A stretch of DNA of 45,067 nucleotides from Thiohalomonas denitrificans (GTDB taxonomy: Bacteria > Pseudomonadota > Gammaproteobacteria > Thiohalomonadales > Thiohalomonadaceae): contig NZ_FMWD01000005.1 in assembly GCF_900102855.1 (NCBI RefSeq), forward strand, positions 1-45,067, read 5' to 3'. Of the stretch, positions 10,762 through 20,070 are shown piece by piece; position 1 is the first letter of the stretch; every line of letters begins with the position of its first letter. The notes beneath the pieces were generated by a model. It worked only from the letters and a program-made list of their open reading frames with translations. It ran no database searches and was not told the DNA's origin. The translations under genes were made by a program, and so were the position numbers.

Positions 10762-11793
10762 ATGCCCGATGATATGATGACGATAGCGCTGGACGCCATG
10801 GGCGGTGATCATGGTGTCAGTGTCGTGGTGCCTGCGGCCCTGCAGGCGTTGCGGGAGATGTCCGCTCTCCGGCTGATTCTGGTGGGTGACCAGCAGGTCA
10901 TGGCGGATGAACTCAAGCGCCATGGAGCGACTCCGGACGATCGCCTGATTCTGCATCATGCCTCCCAGGTCGTTGAGATGGATGACCTGCCTTCGCAGGC
11001 CCTTCGGGGCAAGAAAGACTCCTCGATGCGGGTGGCCATCAATCAGGTGAAGGAGGGCAACGCCCAGGCCTGCATCAGTGCCGGAAACACCGGTGCGTTG
11101 ATGGCTACGGCGCGTTTCGTGCTAAAGACCCTTCCGGGTATCGACCGCCCCGCGATCATTACGGCCCTTCCCACCATCCGCGGTCATGCCCATATGCTCG
11201 ACCTGGGTGCCAATGTGGATTCCAGCAGCGAACATCTGTATCAGTTCGCCATCATGGGGTCGGTGCTGACCAGTCTGGTCGATGGGGTGGATAACCCCTC
11301 CGTCGGACTACTCAACGTTGGTGAGGAAGAAATCAAGGGTAACGAACAGGTGAAGGGAGCAGCGAAGCTGCTTTCCCGGAGCGATATCAATTACAAAGGC
11401 TTCGTGGAAGGCGACGACATCTACAAGGGTACGGTGGATGTGGTGGTCTGCGACGGTTTCATAGGCAACGTGTCGCTAAAGACCAGCGAAGGCGTCGCCA
11501 AGATGATCAGCCACTATATGAAGCAGGCGTTCAACCGCAATCTGTTGACCCGTCTGGCCGGTCTGGTGGTGCTTCCCGTGCTGAAGGCTTTCCGGGCCAA
11601 GATCGATCCCCGCGCCTACAACGGCGCCAGTCTGGTGGGGCTGCGTGGCATCGTCATCAAAAGTCATGGCGGCGCCGATGTCTTCGCCTTCTCCCAGGCG
11701 ATTCGGGAGGCGGTGCTGGAAGTGAACAAAAATGTGCCCGAGAAGATTACCCAGCGACTCGGGGAACTGTTGGAAGAAAGGCGAGCGGTTTGA
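10762..11793 (+). CDS. plsX: Phosphate acyltransferase PlsX
   Basis: Converts acyl-ACP and phosphate to acyl-phosphate for phosphatidic acid synthesis; peripheral membrane enzyme. The hallmark [11 protein letters not shown] is near the N-terminus, followed by SAGNTGALM and the conserved [14 protein letters not shown] and [11 protein letters not shown] segments. From ATG 10762 it is 343 residues. GTG 10741 and ATG 10774 or 10777 are alternatives. I chose 10762 because CGAGAG lies 6-11 bases upstream. Its TGA overlaps the TTG start of fabH, so the two are translationally coupled. Confidence 0.93.
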   Translation: MPDDMMTIALDAMGGDHGVSVVVPAALQALREMSALRLILVGDQQVMADELKRHGATPDDRLILHHASQVVEMDDLPSQALRGKKDSSMRVAINQVKEGNAQACISAGNTGALMATARFVLKTLPGIDRPAIITALPTIRGHAHMLDLGANVDSSSEHLYQFAIMGSVLTSLVDGVDNPSVGLLNVGEEEIKGNEQVKGAAKLLSRSDINYKGFVEGDDIYKGTVDVVVCDGFIGNVSLKTSEGVAKMISHYMKQAFNRNLLTRLAGLVVLPVLKAFRAKIDPRAYNGASLVGLRGIVIKSHGGADVFAFSQAIREAVLEVNKNVPEKITQRLGELLEERRAV

Positions 11794-12758
11794 AGTATTC
11801 ACGAATCAGCGGTACGGGGGGCTATCTTCCGGAGCGGATATTGACCAATGCCGAGCTCGAGCAAATGGTCGAGACCTCCGATCAATGGATCACCGAGCGC
11901 ACCGGTATCAAAGAGCGGCATATTGCCGCGGAAGGGGAGACCACCTGTGATCTTGCCGAGCACGCCGCTCGTCAGGCGATCGAGGCGGCCGGGGTGTCTA
12001 CGGACGAGATCGACCTGATTATCGTCGCCACCACTACGCCGGACCGAGTCTTCCCGAGTACCGCCTGCCTGCTCCAGCAGCGGCTCGATATTCACGGTTG
12101 CCCCGCCTTTGATGTGCAGGCAGTCTGTACCGGTTTCGTATACGCCCTCGGCGTGGCTGACAACTTCATCCGCTGCGGTACAGCAAAGACCGCGCTCGTG
12201 GTCGGTGCGGAAACCCTGTCCCGCATTGTCGACTGGAATGATCGCACTACCTGCGTGCTGTTTGGAGACGGCGCCGGGGCGGTAGTCCTGACGGCGAGCG
12301 AGACCCCGGGTATCCTGTCGACCCACCTGCATGCCGACGGCAAGTACAATGAACTGCTGACCGTGCCGGGCGGCATCTCCGGCGGCTTTGAACAGGTAGT
12401 GGGTGGTAGCGCCTTCATCCAGATGAAGGGCAACGAAGTGTTCAAAATGGCCGTCAACACGCTCGGCCGGATCGTCGACGAGACTCTCGCTGCCAATCGT
12501 ATGGAGCGCAGCGACGTGGATTGGCTGGTCCCGCACCAGGCCAACACCCGCATTCTCGGTGCTACGGCGCGCAAATTGAAGATGTCGATGGACAACGTCG
12601 TAATGACGGTCGACCGCCACGGAAACACGTCGGCAGCCTCGGTGCCGCTGGCCCTGGACGAGGCGGTGCGTGACGGGCGTATCCGGCGAGGCGATACCCT
12701 GCTGCTGGAGGCCTTTGGCGGCGGCTTCACCTGGGGTTCGGCGCTAATCACCTATTGA
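11790..12758 (+). CDS. fabH: Beta-ketoacyl-ACP synthase III
   Basis: Condenses acetyl-CoA with malonyl-ACP to start fatty acid synthesis. The catalytic triad is complete: Cys113 in AVCTGF, His249 in VPHQAN and Asn279 in HGNTSAAS. Length 322 is typical. The start is a TTG at 11790 overlapping the plsX stop (TTGA), preceded by GAAAGGCGAG. The family's N-terminal [14 protein letters not shown] begins right after it. Confidence 0.96.
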   Translation: MKYSRISGTGGYLPERILTNAELEQMVETSDQWITERTGIKERHIAAEGETTCDLAEHAARQAIEAAGVSTDEIDLIIVATTTPDRVFPSTACLLQQRLDIHGCPAFDVQAVCTGFVYALGVADNFIRCGTAKTALVVGAETLSRIVDWNDRTTCVLFGDGAGAVVLTASETPGILSTHLHADGKYNELLTVPGGISGGFEQVVGGSAFIQMKGNEVFKMAVNTLGRIVDETLAANRMERSDVDWLVPHQANTRILGATARKLKMSMDNVVMTVDRHGNTSAASVPLALDEAVRDGRIRRGDTLLLEAFGGGFTWGSALITY

Positions 12759-12821
12759 GTGATCGACACCGGGAGCGCCAAGACTCTCGGCGGCAAATAA
12801 ATAGACTTTGGGGGAGCTCGG

Positions 12822-13754
12822 ATGTCTCTTGCTTTTGTTTTTCCCGGACAGGGTTCGCAGGCCATCGGCATGCTGGGCGAACTCGCTGCCGATCACCCGC
12901 GGGTATCTGAAACCTTCGCGGTTGCCTCGCAGGTGCTCGGCTATGACCTGTGGCAGATTGTCGCGGAGGGCCCTGCAGACAAGCTGAACCAGACCCACAT
13001 CACCCAACCGGCCATGCTGGCGGCAGGGGTCGCGACTTGGCGCGTCTGGAAAGCGGAAGGCGGAGCAGACCCGGCGATGATGGCCGGCCACAGCCTGGGC
13101 GAGTACTCCGCACTGGTCTGCTCGGGGAGCCTGGATTTCGAACAGGCGGTCTCCCTGGTGGCCGACCGTGGCCGGTTTATGCAGGAGGCGGTTCCGGCCG
13201 GCGTCGGGGCAATGGCCGCCATCCTCGGCCTGGAGGACGACAAGGTCATCGACGTATGTCGACAGGCCGCCCAGGACAAGGTGGTTGCCGCGGTGAATTT
13301 CAACTCACCAGGGCAGGTGGTGGTCGCCGGGCATATCGGTGCGGTAGAGCGTGCGGTTGGCCTGGCCAAGGAGGCGGGTGCCAAACGCGCCATGCTCCTG
13401 CCAGTCAGCGTACCGTCACACTGCGAACTGATGATGCCGGCTGCGGTACGCATGAAGGAACGGTTGGCCGGCGTGGATATAAAGCCCCCGGCTATCCCGG
13501 TCATCAATAATACCGACGTGGCCGCCCCGTCCGACCCTAACGCCATTCGCGATGCGCTGGTCCGCCAGCTGCACAGCCCGGTACACTGGGTGGAGAGCGT
13601 CCGCAGGATGATCGACGACGGTGCCGACGTGCTGGTCGAATGCGGTCCCGGGAAAGTTCTGACCGGATTGACCAAGCGGATTGAACGCCGGATGACCGCG
13701 CTGCCGCTGTACGACAGCGAGACGCTGGCAAAGGCCAAAGAGGCCCTCGGATAA
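12822..13754 (+). CDS. fabD: Malonyl-CoA:ACP transacylase
   Basis: Moves malonyl groups from CoA to ACP. The protein opens AFVFPGQGSQAIGM, has the nucleophile Ser91 in GHSLGEYSA and the partner His200 in VPSHCELM. Conserved Gln and Arg positions of the family are seen in TQPAML and further on. 310 residues is standard. GGGGGAGC upstream of ATG 12822 is the ribosome site. It lies 63 bases after fabH in the common fabH-fabD-fabG order. Confidence 0.96.
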   Translation: MSLAFVFPGQGSQAIGMLGELAADHPRVSETFAVASQVLGYDLWQIVAEGPADKLNQTHITQPAMLAAGVATWRVWKAEGGADPAMMAGHSLGEYSALVCSGSLDFEQAVSLVADRGRFMQEAVPAGVGAMAAILGLEDDKVIDVCRQAAQDKVVAAVNFNSPGQVVVAGHIGAVERAVGLAKEAGAKRAMLLPVSVPSHCELMMPAAVRMKERLAGVDIKPPAIPVINNTDVAAPSDPNAIRDALVRQLHSPVHWVESVRRMIDDGADVLVECGPGKVLTGLTKRIERRMTALPLYDSETLAKAKEALG

Positions 13755-13764
13755 ACGAAGGTTA

Positions 13765-13881
13765 ACCGCAAAGGACCCAAAGCGCGCAAAGACTGAATCA
13801 AGAAGCAAGCAACCGCAGCGACAGCTGAAGGCTGTTTGCGGTCATTATGCTCTTCTTAGCGTTCTTGGCGCTCTTTGCGGT
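13765..13881. repeat. Inverted arrays of 9-mers between fabD and fabG
   Basis: Left arm 13765-13791 is three tandem 9-mers: ACCGCAAAG, GACCCAAAG, CGCGCAAAG. The right arm 13855-13881, read on the minus strand, is ACCGCAAAG, AGCGCCAAG, AACGCTAAG. Between them lies another stem, ACCGCA at 13812-13817 against TGCGGT at 13837-13842. It interrupts an otherwise tight operon. Confidence 0.75.
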
Positions 13882-13912
13882 ACAAGAGAGATAGCAGGGG
13901 AGACAGTACACA

Positions 13913-14656
13913 ATGTCCTGGAATGACGAAATCGCTCTGGTGACCGGTGCCAGCCGAGGTATTGGTGAAGCTATCGCCCTGGAATTGGGCGACCGCGGCG
14001 CCACAGTGATCGGTACCGCAACCTCCGACAAAGGCGCCGAGGCGATTACCTCGCGTTTGCAGGAAGCGGGTGTCAAGGGTCGGGGTTTGAAGCTGGACGT
14101 CACCGATACCGATAGCGTGGCCGAAGCAATCAAGGCCATTCAGGAGGCGTTCGGCACAGTGACCATTCTCGTCAACAATGCCGGAATCACCCGCGATAAC
14201 CTGCTGATGCGGATGAAAGACGAGGAGTGGGACGAGATCATCGACACCAATCTGAGCTCCGCCTATCGGATGGCCAAGGCCTGTCTGCGCGGGATGACCA
14301 AGGCGCGCAGGGGGAGAATTATCAACATCGCCTCGGTGGTTGGGGTCTCCGGCAATGCCGGACAGGTCAACTACTCGGCAGCCAAGGCTGGACTGATAGG
14401 TTTCTCGAAATCACTGGCCCGCGAGGTTGGTGCCCGCGGCATTACGGTGAATGCCGTGGCACCCGGTTTCATCGACACCGACATGACCCGGGCGCTGCCG
14501 GACAAGCAGAAAGAGGCGCTTTTGGGGCAGATCCCGCTGGGACGCCTCGGCGCCCCAAAAGAGATTGCAACGGCGGTGACTTTCCTCGCATCGCCGGAAG
14601 CCGGCTACATCACCGGCGAAACATTGCACGTGAATGGCGGCATGTACATGGCTTAA
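13913..14656 (+). CDS. fabG: 3-oxoacyl-ACP reductase
   Basis: NADPH-dependent short-chain dehydrogenase that reduces 3-oxoacyl-ACP. Cofactor motif TGASRGIG at 11-18, NNAG at 88-91, catalytic Asn113, Ser141, Tyr154 and Lys158 (YSAAK). The C-terminal ITGETLHVNGGMYM is typical of FabG. 247 residues. AGCAGGGGAG upstream supports the ATG at 13913. It lies 158 bases after fabD because of the inserted 9-mer repeat. Confidence 0.95.
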   Translation: MSWNDEIALVTGASRGIGEAIALELGDRGATVIGTATSDKGAEAITSRLQEAGVKGRGLKLDVTDTDSVAEAIKAIQEAFGTVTILVNNAGITRDNLLMRMKDEEWDEIIDTNLSSAYRMAKACLRGMTKARRGRIINIASVVGVSGNAGQVNYSAAKAGLIGFSKSLAREVGARGITVNAVAPGFIDTDMTRALPDKQKEALLGQIPLGRLGAPKEIATAVTFLASPEAGYITGETLHVNGGMYMA

Positions 14657-14716
14657 TTCAAGCCTGTTCAAATAGTTACAAGATTATCGTAAAGCAGTAT
14701 CTAACGTTTCATTTGT

Positions 14717-14746
14717 ATGGCATCTGTCGGCGGTTTTAAATACAAT
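14717..14746 (+). promoter_or_regulatory. Candidate acpP promoter
   Basis: ATGGCA at 14717-14722, an 18-base spacer and TACAAT at 14741-14746, in an AT-richer stretch ahead of acpP. A separate promoter for the highly expressed acpP is common in proteobacteria. Confidence 0.45.
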
Positions 14747-14796
14747 ACCGCGGCAGTGATAAGACGAATTACTCAAGCTGGGAGGATATATCCGTC

Positions 14797-15033
14797 ATGA
14801 GTTCTGTCGAAGAGCGCGTCAAGAAAATCGTTGTTGAGCAGTTGGGGGTTAAAGAAGAGGAAGTGAAGACGGCATCTTCTTTCGTGGACGATCTTGGCGC
14901 CGATTCGCTCGACACCGTGGAACTCGTTATGGCTCTTGAAGAAGAGTTCGAGACCGAGATCCCGGATGAAGAGGCGGAAAAGATTACGACGGTTCAGCAG
15001 GCGATCGATTACATCAACGCCCACGCCGGATAA
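14797..15033 (+). CDS. acpP: Acyl carrier protein
   Basis: 78-residue acidic carrier of growing acyl chains. The phosphopantetheine attachment Ser37 is in [18 protein letters not shown], the classical motif. GGAGG at 14781-14785 precedes the ATG at 14797. A strong hairpin terminator follows, and a likely private promoter precedes it, so acpP can be expressed at higher level than its neighbours. Confidence 0.97.
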   Translation: MSSVEERVKKIVVEQLGVKEEEVKTASSFVDDLGADSLDTVELVMALEEEFETEIPDEEAEKITTVQQAIDYINAHAG

Positions 15034-15052
15034 TCGTTTGCATTCGAACCGG

Positions 15053-15098
15053 GGCCGTAGACCACGATGTGTAACTCAGTGTGGTCGCGGCCTTTTGT
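15053..15098 (+). terminator. Rho-independent terminator after acpP
   Basis: GGCCG..GACCAC (15053-15065) pairs with GTGGTC..GGCC (15081-15092) around a 15-base loop, followed by TTTTGTTT. Position between acpP and fabF suggests partial termination that lets less transcript into fabF. Confidence 0.75.
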
Positions 15099-15126
15099 TT
15101 GAGAATCACTAGGAAGGGTTGGTCTC

Positions 15127-16368
15127 TTGGCTAAGCGACGTGTCGTTGTCACCGGCCTGGGGATGGTATCCCCCGTCGGCCTGTCGGTGAAAGAATCCTG
15201 GGAAAATATCGTTGCCGGTAAAAGCGGCATCGGTCCCATTGAGCATTTCGATGTCTCCGCGTTTTCGACCCGCTTCGGCGGCTCGGTGCGGGGTTTCGAT
15301 GTGACTCAATACCTCTCTCCAAAAGATGCAAAAAAGATGGACCCGTTCATCCATTACGGCATCGCCGCAGCCGCCGAAGCTATTGCGGATTCCGGCCTGG
15401 AGGTCACCGAGGAGAATGCCGAACGCATCGGGGTCTCCATCGGCTCCGGTATCGGCGGACTGCCGGGCATCGAAAAGGGCCATGCTGCTTATGAAAAGGG
15501 TGGGCCGCGCAAGGTTTCTCCCTTCTTCGTGCCGAGTAACATCATCAATATGGTCTCGGGTAATGTCTCCATTATTCACGGTCTGAAGGGACCGAACATC
15601 TCGCTCGTCACCGCCTGCGCAACCGGCACCCACAGTGTGGGGGATGCCGCACGTTACATCGAATACGGTGACGCCGACGTGATGGTGGCCGGCGGTGCCG
15701 AAATGGCCACCTCGCCCTGTGGGCTGGGCGGCTTCGCGGCGGCCCGGGCGCTCTCCACCCGTAACGACGATCCCGAAGCAGCCAGCCGGCCGTGGGACAC
15801 GGAGCGCGACGGTTTCGTGCTCTCCGATGGTGCAGGCGTTGTGGTGCTCGAAGAGTACGAACACGCGAAGGCCCGGGGGGCAAGGATTTACGCCGAAGTG
15901 GTCGGCTACGGCATGAGTGGCGACGCCTATCACATGACGCTCCCGGCCAAGGGGGGTGAAGGTGCGGCGCGCTGTATGAACGCCGCCCTGCGCAATGCTG
16001 GTGTGGATCCGGATGAGGTCAATTACATTAATGCCCACGGCACTTCCACGCCTGCCGGCGACCAGGCGGAGACCGATGCCGCAAAGAGCACGTTTGGCGA
16101 CCACGCCTACAAGCTGGTGATGAGTTCCACGAAGTCCATGACCGGTCACCTGCTGGGCGCCGCCGGAGGTGTCGAGGCGATCTTCACCATCCTTGCCATT
16201 CAGGATCAGGTTGCACCACCGACCATCAATATCTTCAATCAGGACCCCGATTGCGATCTCGACTATGCGGCCAACGAGGCGCGCGAGATGGAGATCAGGA
16301 TCGCGTTGTCGAATTCCTTCGGATTTGGCGGGACCAACGGCACGCTGGTCTTCAAAAAACCCGAATGA
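15127..16368 (+). CDS. fabF: Beta-ketoacyl-ACP synthase II
   Basis: Elongating condensing enzyme. Cys164 (TACATGTH), His304 ([11 protein letters not shown]) and His341 ([11 protein letters not shown]) form the Cys-His-His triad; 413 residues. The start is TTG at 15127 with AGGAAGG upstream, giving [18 protein letters not shown], which fits the family start exactly. The acpP-fabF order is standard. Confidence 0.96.
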   Translation: MAKRRVVVTGLGMVSPVGLSVKESWENIVAGKSGIGPIEHFDVSAFSTRFGGSVRGFDVTQYLSPKDAKKMDPFIHYGIAAAAEAIADSGLEVTEENAERIGVSIGSGIGGLPGIEKGHAAYEKGGPRKVSPFFVPSNIINMVSGNVSIIHGLKGPNISLVTACATGTHSVGDAARYIEYGDADVMVAGGAEMATSPCGLGGFAAARALSTRNDDPEAASRPWDTERDGFVLSDGAGVVVLEEYEHAKARGARIYAEVVGYGMSGDAYHMTLPAKGGEGAARCMNAALRNAGVDPDEVNYINAHGTSTPAGDQAETDAAKSTFGDHAYKLVMSSTKSMTGHLLGAAGGVEAIFTILAIQDQVAPPTINIFNQDPDCDLDYAANEAREMEIRIALSNSFGFGGTNGTLVFKKPE

Positions 16369-16469
16369 CTGCCTGGCCGGGTCCGTGAGGCCCGACTCGC
16401 TTCCGCAGTGGAATCGCCCATGGCCGCACTCAGCCTGACAGGCCGCTCCTCTCCCTCCGGTTACCTGCC

Positions 16470-17285
16470 GTGCTGTTGGTAAACGGCGATCCGGTCCGAT
16501 CCGTGGATCCCTGTGACCGCGGACTCCAGTATGGTGATGGCGTCTTCGAGACGATCGCCGTACGGGGCGGAAAACCCGAGCTTTGGCATGCCCACCTGAA
16601 GCGCCTGATAACCGGGTGCAAAGCGCTGGATATTCCTCCACCCGATCCCGAGCAGCTTGCCCGGGAGATCGCCCGGGTTACCGCCGATCAGACCCGGTGT
16701 GTTGCCAAGCTGGTGATAACCCGGGGTCCGGGGGGGCGGGGTTATCGAAAACCGGATCAGGCCAAGCCGACCCGGTTGGTCATGAGCAGTCCATTTCCGG
16801 ATTATCCATCAAAGTGGGCCAAGTCGGGCGTTGCCGTGCGGCTCTGCCGTACACCACTGGGACTCAACCCTGTACTCGCCGGGCTCAAGCACCTGAACCG
16901 CCTGGAACAGGTGATGGCCCGTAATGAATGGCAGAGCCCCGAGATTGCCGAAGGCCTGATGAGCGACAGTGAAGGCTTCCTGGTGGAAGGGACCATGAGC
17001 AACCTGTTCCTGATCGTCGATGACACACTGGTGACGCCACGACTCGACCGGTGCGGGGTTGAGGGCATCATGCGAAACAAGGTACTCGAAGTGGCGACAT
17101 CCCTGGGTATTCCCACCAGGGAGGAGAGGGTGACACTTTCAACCCTCCAGCAGGGGGAGGGTGCTTTTCTCACCAATTCGTTGCTACGGATGTGGCCGAT
17201 TCTCACTTTGGAAGATCGGGAGTGCCCGCAGACGGCGATCACGGCTACACTGAGACGGGCCCTGGATAAAGTTCTGGAGGAATAG
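16470..17285 (+). CDS. pabC: Aminodeoxychorismate lyase
   Basis: PLP-dependent fold-type IV enzyme that releases pyruvate from 4-amino-4-deoxychorismate to give p-aminobenzoate for folate. RGLQYGDGVFETI (17-29) is the family N-terminal motif. The PLP lysine should be Lys140 in LKHLNRLEQV, and the SEGFLVEGTMSNLF segment follows. 271 residues, start GTG at 16470. The resemblance to D-amino acid and branched-chain transaminases is noted, but position between fabF and mltG is diagnostic for PabC. Confidence 0.92.
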   Translation: MLLVNGDPVRSVDPCDRGLQYGDGVFETIAVRGGKPELWHAHLKRLITGCKALDIPPPDPEQLAREIARVTADQTRCVAKLVITRGPGGRGYRKPDQAKPTRLVMSSPFPDYPSKWAKSGVAVRLCRTPLGLNPVLAGLKHLNRLEQVMARNEWQSPEIAEGLMSDSEGFLVEGTMSNLFLIVDDTLVTPRLDRCGVEGIMRNKVLEVATSLGIPTREERVTLSTLQQGEGAFLTNSLLRMWPILTLEDRECPQTAITATLRRALDKVLEE

Positions 17286-17286
17286 A

Positions 17287-18324
17287 GTGCGTCGTTTGCT
17301 GTTCAGGTTTTTGGGTCTGACCATCCTCATTGCCGGTCTGTTCGCGGGCTGGCAGTTGATGCGTTACCAGAACTTTGTCGAGGCCCCGCTGAATATCGAA
17401 GGGGAGGGCACCGATATCGAAGTGGCGCCGGGCACACCATTCTCGATCCTTGCGGCTCGCCTCGAGGAGCGGGGCATCATCAGTGACGACCGGCTGCTGG
17501 TCTGGCTGGCCCGTTTTGAAGGGGTGGCAGGGGATATCAAGGCCGGGGAGTACCATGTCGAGCCTGATACGAGGCCGCTCCAGCTTTTACAGCAGATGGT
17601 AAAAGGACGTGTAAAACAGTATTCCCTGACTCTGGTTGAAGGCTGGACCTTCGCCCAAGTTCTGGACGCGATTCGCGGTAACCCCTATCTGGAAAACACA
17701 CTGGCAGACCTGGACCACGAGGCCATAATGGAACGCCTGGGCCTGGCCGGGGAGCATCCTGAGGGGCAGTTTCTCTCCGACTCCTACCGTTTTCCCCGTG
17801 GCACCAGGGACGTCGACTTCCTCCGGCGCGCTCACCGGGCGATGCAGTCCTACCTGGAAGCCGCCTGGGAGAAGAGGGATGAAGACCTGCCCCTCCAAAC
17901 ACCCTATGAAGCCCTTATATTGGCCTCCATAATCGAAAAGGAGACCGGTGTTCCCGAAGAGCGTCCTGCTATCGCAGGCGTCTTCGTGCGGCGGCTGAAC
18001 AGGGGGATGCGCCTGCAGACGGATCCCACCATCATCTACGGCCTGGGGGAGGAGTTTGATGGCAATCTTCGCCGTGTCCACCTACGCGACAGCGACAATC
18101 CCTACAATACCTACCGGCACTCGGGCTTGCCGCCGACCCCCATTGCGATGCCTGGCCGGGAGGCGATAGACGCCGCACTTCATCCGGCCGACGGCAAGTC
18201 ACTCTACTTCGTGTCCCGGGGCGATGGCAGCCACGTGTTCTCCGCGACCCTGGAGGAGCATAACCAGGCAGTGATCAAATATCAGCTCAAGGGCCGCGCC
18301 CGTCCCTTCTCCTCCAGTCCCTGA
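17287..18324 (+). CDS. mltG: Endolytic peptidoglycan transglycosylase MltG (YceG)
   Basis: Inner-membrane lytic transglycosylase that cleaves nascent glycan strands and sets their length. One N-terminal membrane helix (about residues 8-24), a LysM-like module, then the YceG catalytic domain with EKET at 217-220 containing the predicted catalytic Glu, and the family's RLQTDPTIIYG, YNTYRHSGLPPTPI and LYFVSRGDGSHVFS segments. 345 residues, GTG start one base after the pabC stop codon, with CTGGAGGAA upstream. In many relatives tmk and holB follow; here the run ends at a nested palindrome. Confidence 0.94.
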   Translation: MRRLLFRFLGLTILIAGLFAGWQLMRYQNFVEAPLNIEGEGTDIEVAPGTPFSILAARLEERGIISDDRLLVWLARFEGVAGDIKAGEYHVEPDTRPLQLLQQMVKGRVKQYSLTLVEGWTFAQVLDAIRGNPYLENTLADLDHEAIMERLGLAGEHPEGQFLSDSYRFPRGTRDVDFLRRAHRAMQSYLEAAWEKRDEDLPLQTPYEALILASIIEKETGVPEERPAIAGVFVRRLNRGMRLQTDPTIIYGLGEEFDGNLRRVHLRDSDNPYNTYRHSGLPPTPIAMPGREAIDAALHPADGKSLYFVSRGDGSHVFSATLEEHNQAVIKYQLKGRARPFSSSP

Positions 18325-18357
18325 AATCCTTCGGGGCGCAGCCAGCCTGGTGTCCTC

Positions 18358-18489
18358 AGTGGCCAGGAGCCTGTCCGTGGGCTCCAAAATGTAGGTTGGT
18401 GCTGAGGAACGAAGCCCAACAAACTCAGCGTTGGGGTTCGCATAACTCACCCCAACCTACAAAAAACGATGTTCTCGGACAGGACCACT
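18358..18489. repeat. Nested palindromic element after mltG
   Basis: Outer arms AGTGG (18358-18362) and CCTGTCCG (18370-18377) pair with CCACT (18485-18489) and CGGACAGG (18476-18483). Inside, TGTAGGTTGG (18390-18399) pairs with CCAACCTACA (18452-18461), and CCCAAC (18415-18420) pairs with GTTGGG (18430-18435). The whole 132 bases could fold as one branched structure. Its right edge runs into the stop codon of the small membrane protein gene. Confidence 0.7.
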
Positions 18490-18670
18490 AGCGAACCGCC
18501 AGTATCAGCAAAATCACAAATCCAATAACGGCCAGCAGCGGCACCAGCAACCCCTTCCAGTCGGCATTGGTGGCCTCCCGGCTCTGCGCCATCATCTGTT
18601 TGGCCCGGGGAAGCAGAAGCACGATCATTGCCCCAATCAGTAGGGCCATTCCCAATTTCATCCAGTCCAT
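18488..18670 (-). CDS. Small two-helix membrane protein
   Basis: 60 residues, starting MDWMKLGMALLIGAMIVLLL and ending ILLILAVR. Two hydrophobic segments (about 5-21 and 41-59) flank a polar loop with MMAQSREATNADWKG. I recognise the general pattern of small conserved proteins of sulfur-oxidising gammaproteobacteria but cannot assign a function. Codon use is like the neighbours and the start ATG is unambiguous. Its stop TAG is formed where the nested palindrome begins. It is probably cotranscribed with, or reads out from behind, the BAX-inhibitor gene, although a terminator lies between. Confidence 0.6.
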   Translation of the reverse strand: MDWMKLGMALLIGAMIVLLLPRAKQMMAQSREATNADWKGLLVPLLAVIGFVILLILAVR

Positions 18671-18789
18671 ACGTTAACGTCTCTTCGATTTAGAATCACA
18701 AATAGCCACATCCACACACGGGGCCGGGCGCGATATTTCCGAGAAAGAATTGCCCGAAGGCGCGCTCCTCCTCCATCCATACTGCCCCA

Positions 18790-18818
18790 TAAAAAAACCC
18801 CGGACGAACCGGGGCTTT
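18790..18818 (-). terminator. Rho-independent terminator of the BAX-inhibitor gene
   Basis: On the minus strand CCCCGG-TTCGT-CCGGGG (18798-18814) is followed by a run of seven T (18797-18791). It lies 25 bases past the stop of the gene at 18843. Confidence 0.9.
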
Positions 18819-18842
18819 TCAGAGCTACTGCTTGCCGTGCGG

Positions 18843-19514
18843 TCATTCGCGACCGGCAAACGCCGCGAGCAGGTTCAACAGGTGAATGAAGATGTTGAAG
18901 ATGCTCAGGTAGAGACTGACGGTCATCAGCAAATAGTTGCTCTCGCCGCCATTCACCATCCGACCGGTGTCATACAGAATGAAACCGCTCATCAGCATGA
19001 TGACCACGGCGGAGATGGTCAGCGACAGGGCCGGGATCTGCAGGAAGATATTGGCCAGAATCGCCGCCAGAATCACCAGCATGCCCACGAACAGGAAACC
19101 GCCCATGAAGCTGAAGTCGCGGCGGGTCGCCAGTGCATAGCCGGACAGCCCCAGGAAGATCACGCCGGTGCCACCCAGAGCGGTGCCGACTATCTGCGGC
19201 CCGTTAGACAGTGCCAGGTACATCTCCAGCATCGGGCCGAGTCCAAAGCCCAGTAGTCCGGTAATCCCAAACACCACGCCCAGACCTGCCGTCGAATTAG
19301 CCGTACGCGGCAGCGCCAGCCAGATCAGCAGCATCGCGCCACCGAGAGTCAACAGTGATGTCATCGGAGGCGGCTGGATGGCCAACGATACGCCCGCCAT
19401 CAACGCGCTGAAGAGCAGCGTCATGGCCAGCATCGTATAGGTATTTCGGATTAGTTTGTTGACCGCCAGGGTCGATTCGACCGAATGGGCAACCGCGCTA
19501 TTATTGGGATTCAT
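18843..19514 (-). CDS. BAX inhibitor-1 / YccA family membrane protein
   Basis: 223-residue integral membrane protein of the UPF0005 (BI-1, YccA/YbhL) family. Seven hydrophobic segments are visible from about residue 27 to the C-terminus. The family-type ending FILYDTGRMVNGGESNYLLMTVSLYLSIFNIFIHLL carries the conserved Asp/Tyr. In E. coli YccA modulates FtsH, and relatives act as calcium leak channels; which applies here is unknown. I prefer ATG 19514 because CGAGGAG lies just upstream. A longer frame to 19637 would add 41 non-conserved residues. An inverted repeat AAGAAC-N4-GTTCTT at 19549-19564 lies in its upstream region and may be an operator. Confidence 0.88.
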   Translation of the reverse strand: MNPNNSAVAHSVESTLAVNKLIRNTYTMLAMTLLFSALMAGVSLAIQPPPMTSLLTLGGAMLLIWLALPRTANSTAGLGVVFGITGLLGFGLGPMLEMYLALSNGPQIVGTALGGTGVIFLGLSGYALATRRDFSFMGGFLFVGMLVILAAILANIFLQIPALSLTISAVVIMLMSGFILYDTGRMVNGGESNYLLMTVSLYLSIFNIFIHLLNLLAAFAGRE

Positions 19515-19667
19515 CGGCACTCCTCGTAAAGTTTCCGAAATCTTGTTAAGAACGAATGTTCTTGTTCGACCGGTTTTCACGGTCTTTCGTTCCTTAAGGA
19601 TACCGGTAAGCACAGGAGAATCAAGCTGGAAAACCACAGGGGTAATCGGTTAAGCTTCTCTCCCGCT

Positions 19668-19757
19668 GGAGAGGTGGCTGAGCGGTTGAAAGCACCGGTC
19701 TTGAAAACCGGCAGGGGTTAGCGCCCCTCGAGGGTTCGAATCCCTCCCTCTCCGCCA
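19668..19757 (+). tRNA. tRNA-Ser (anticodon TGA)
   Basis: 90 bases including CCA. Acceptor GGAGAGG pairs with CCTCTCC. The anticodon stem CCGGT/ACCGG encloses CTTGAAA with TGA, the long variable arm typical of tRNA-Ser is present, and the T arm has GGTTCGAATCC. Confidence 0.97.
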
Positions 19758-20070
19758 GATTTCCGGTGCTCTGGACGGGTTAGCAGCACCTGCTATTCTC
19801 CAACTGAGACTGTTCCAACGACTTCCGTTCCACCGCCACAGCCCCGGTTTCACAGACCGGTCGTAAAGCGAGAAGTGACCATCCCACTGCTCGAAGACCG
19901 AATGCCTGTTCAAAACCTCTTGATTTTCACTTCATTACATCGCTTTGCGATCTTGTGCTCGTCGGCGGATTTTACTTGATCTACAACTTACTCAATACAA
20001 CCGGCAATATGTCCGGGTTCCGGGCTGAGGGGATGGCCGGTTACGACTCACTCGATGACGGAGAATAACA
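19758..20070. other. Intergenic region between tRNA-Ser and the GTPase gene
   Basis: 313 bases without a supportable gene. No repeat of the families seen elsewhere and no attachment-site copy of the tRNA end was recognised. GGAG at 20061-20064 is the ribosome site of the next gene. Confidence 0.5.
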
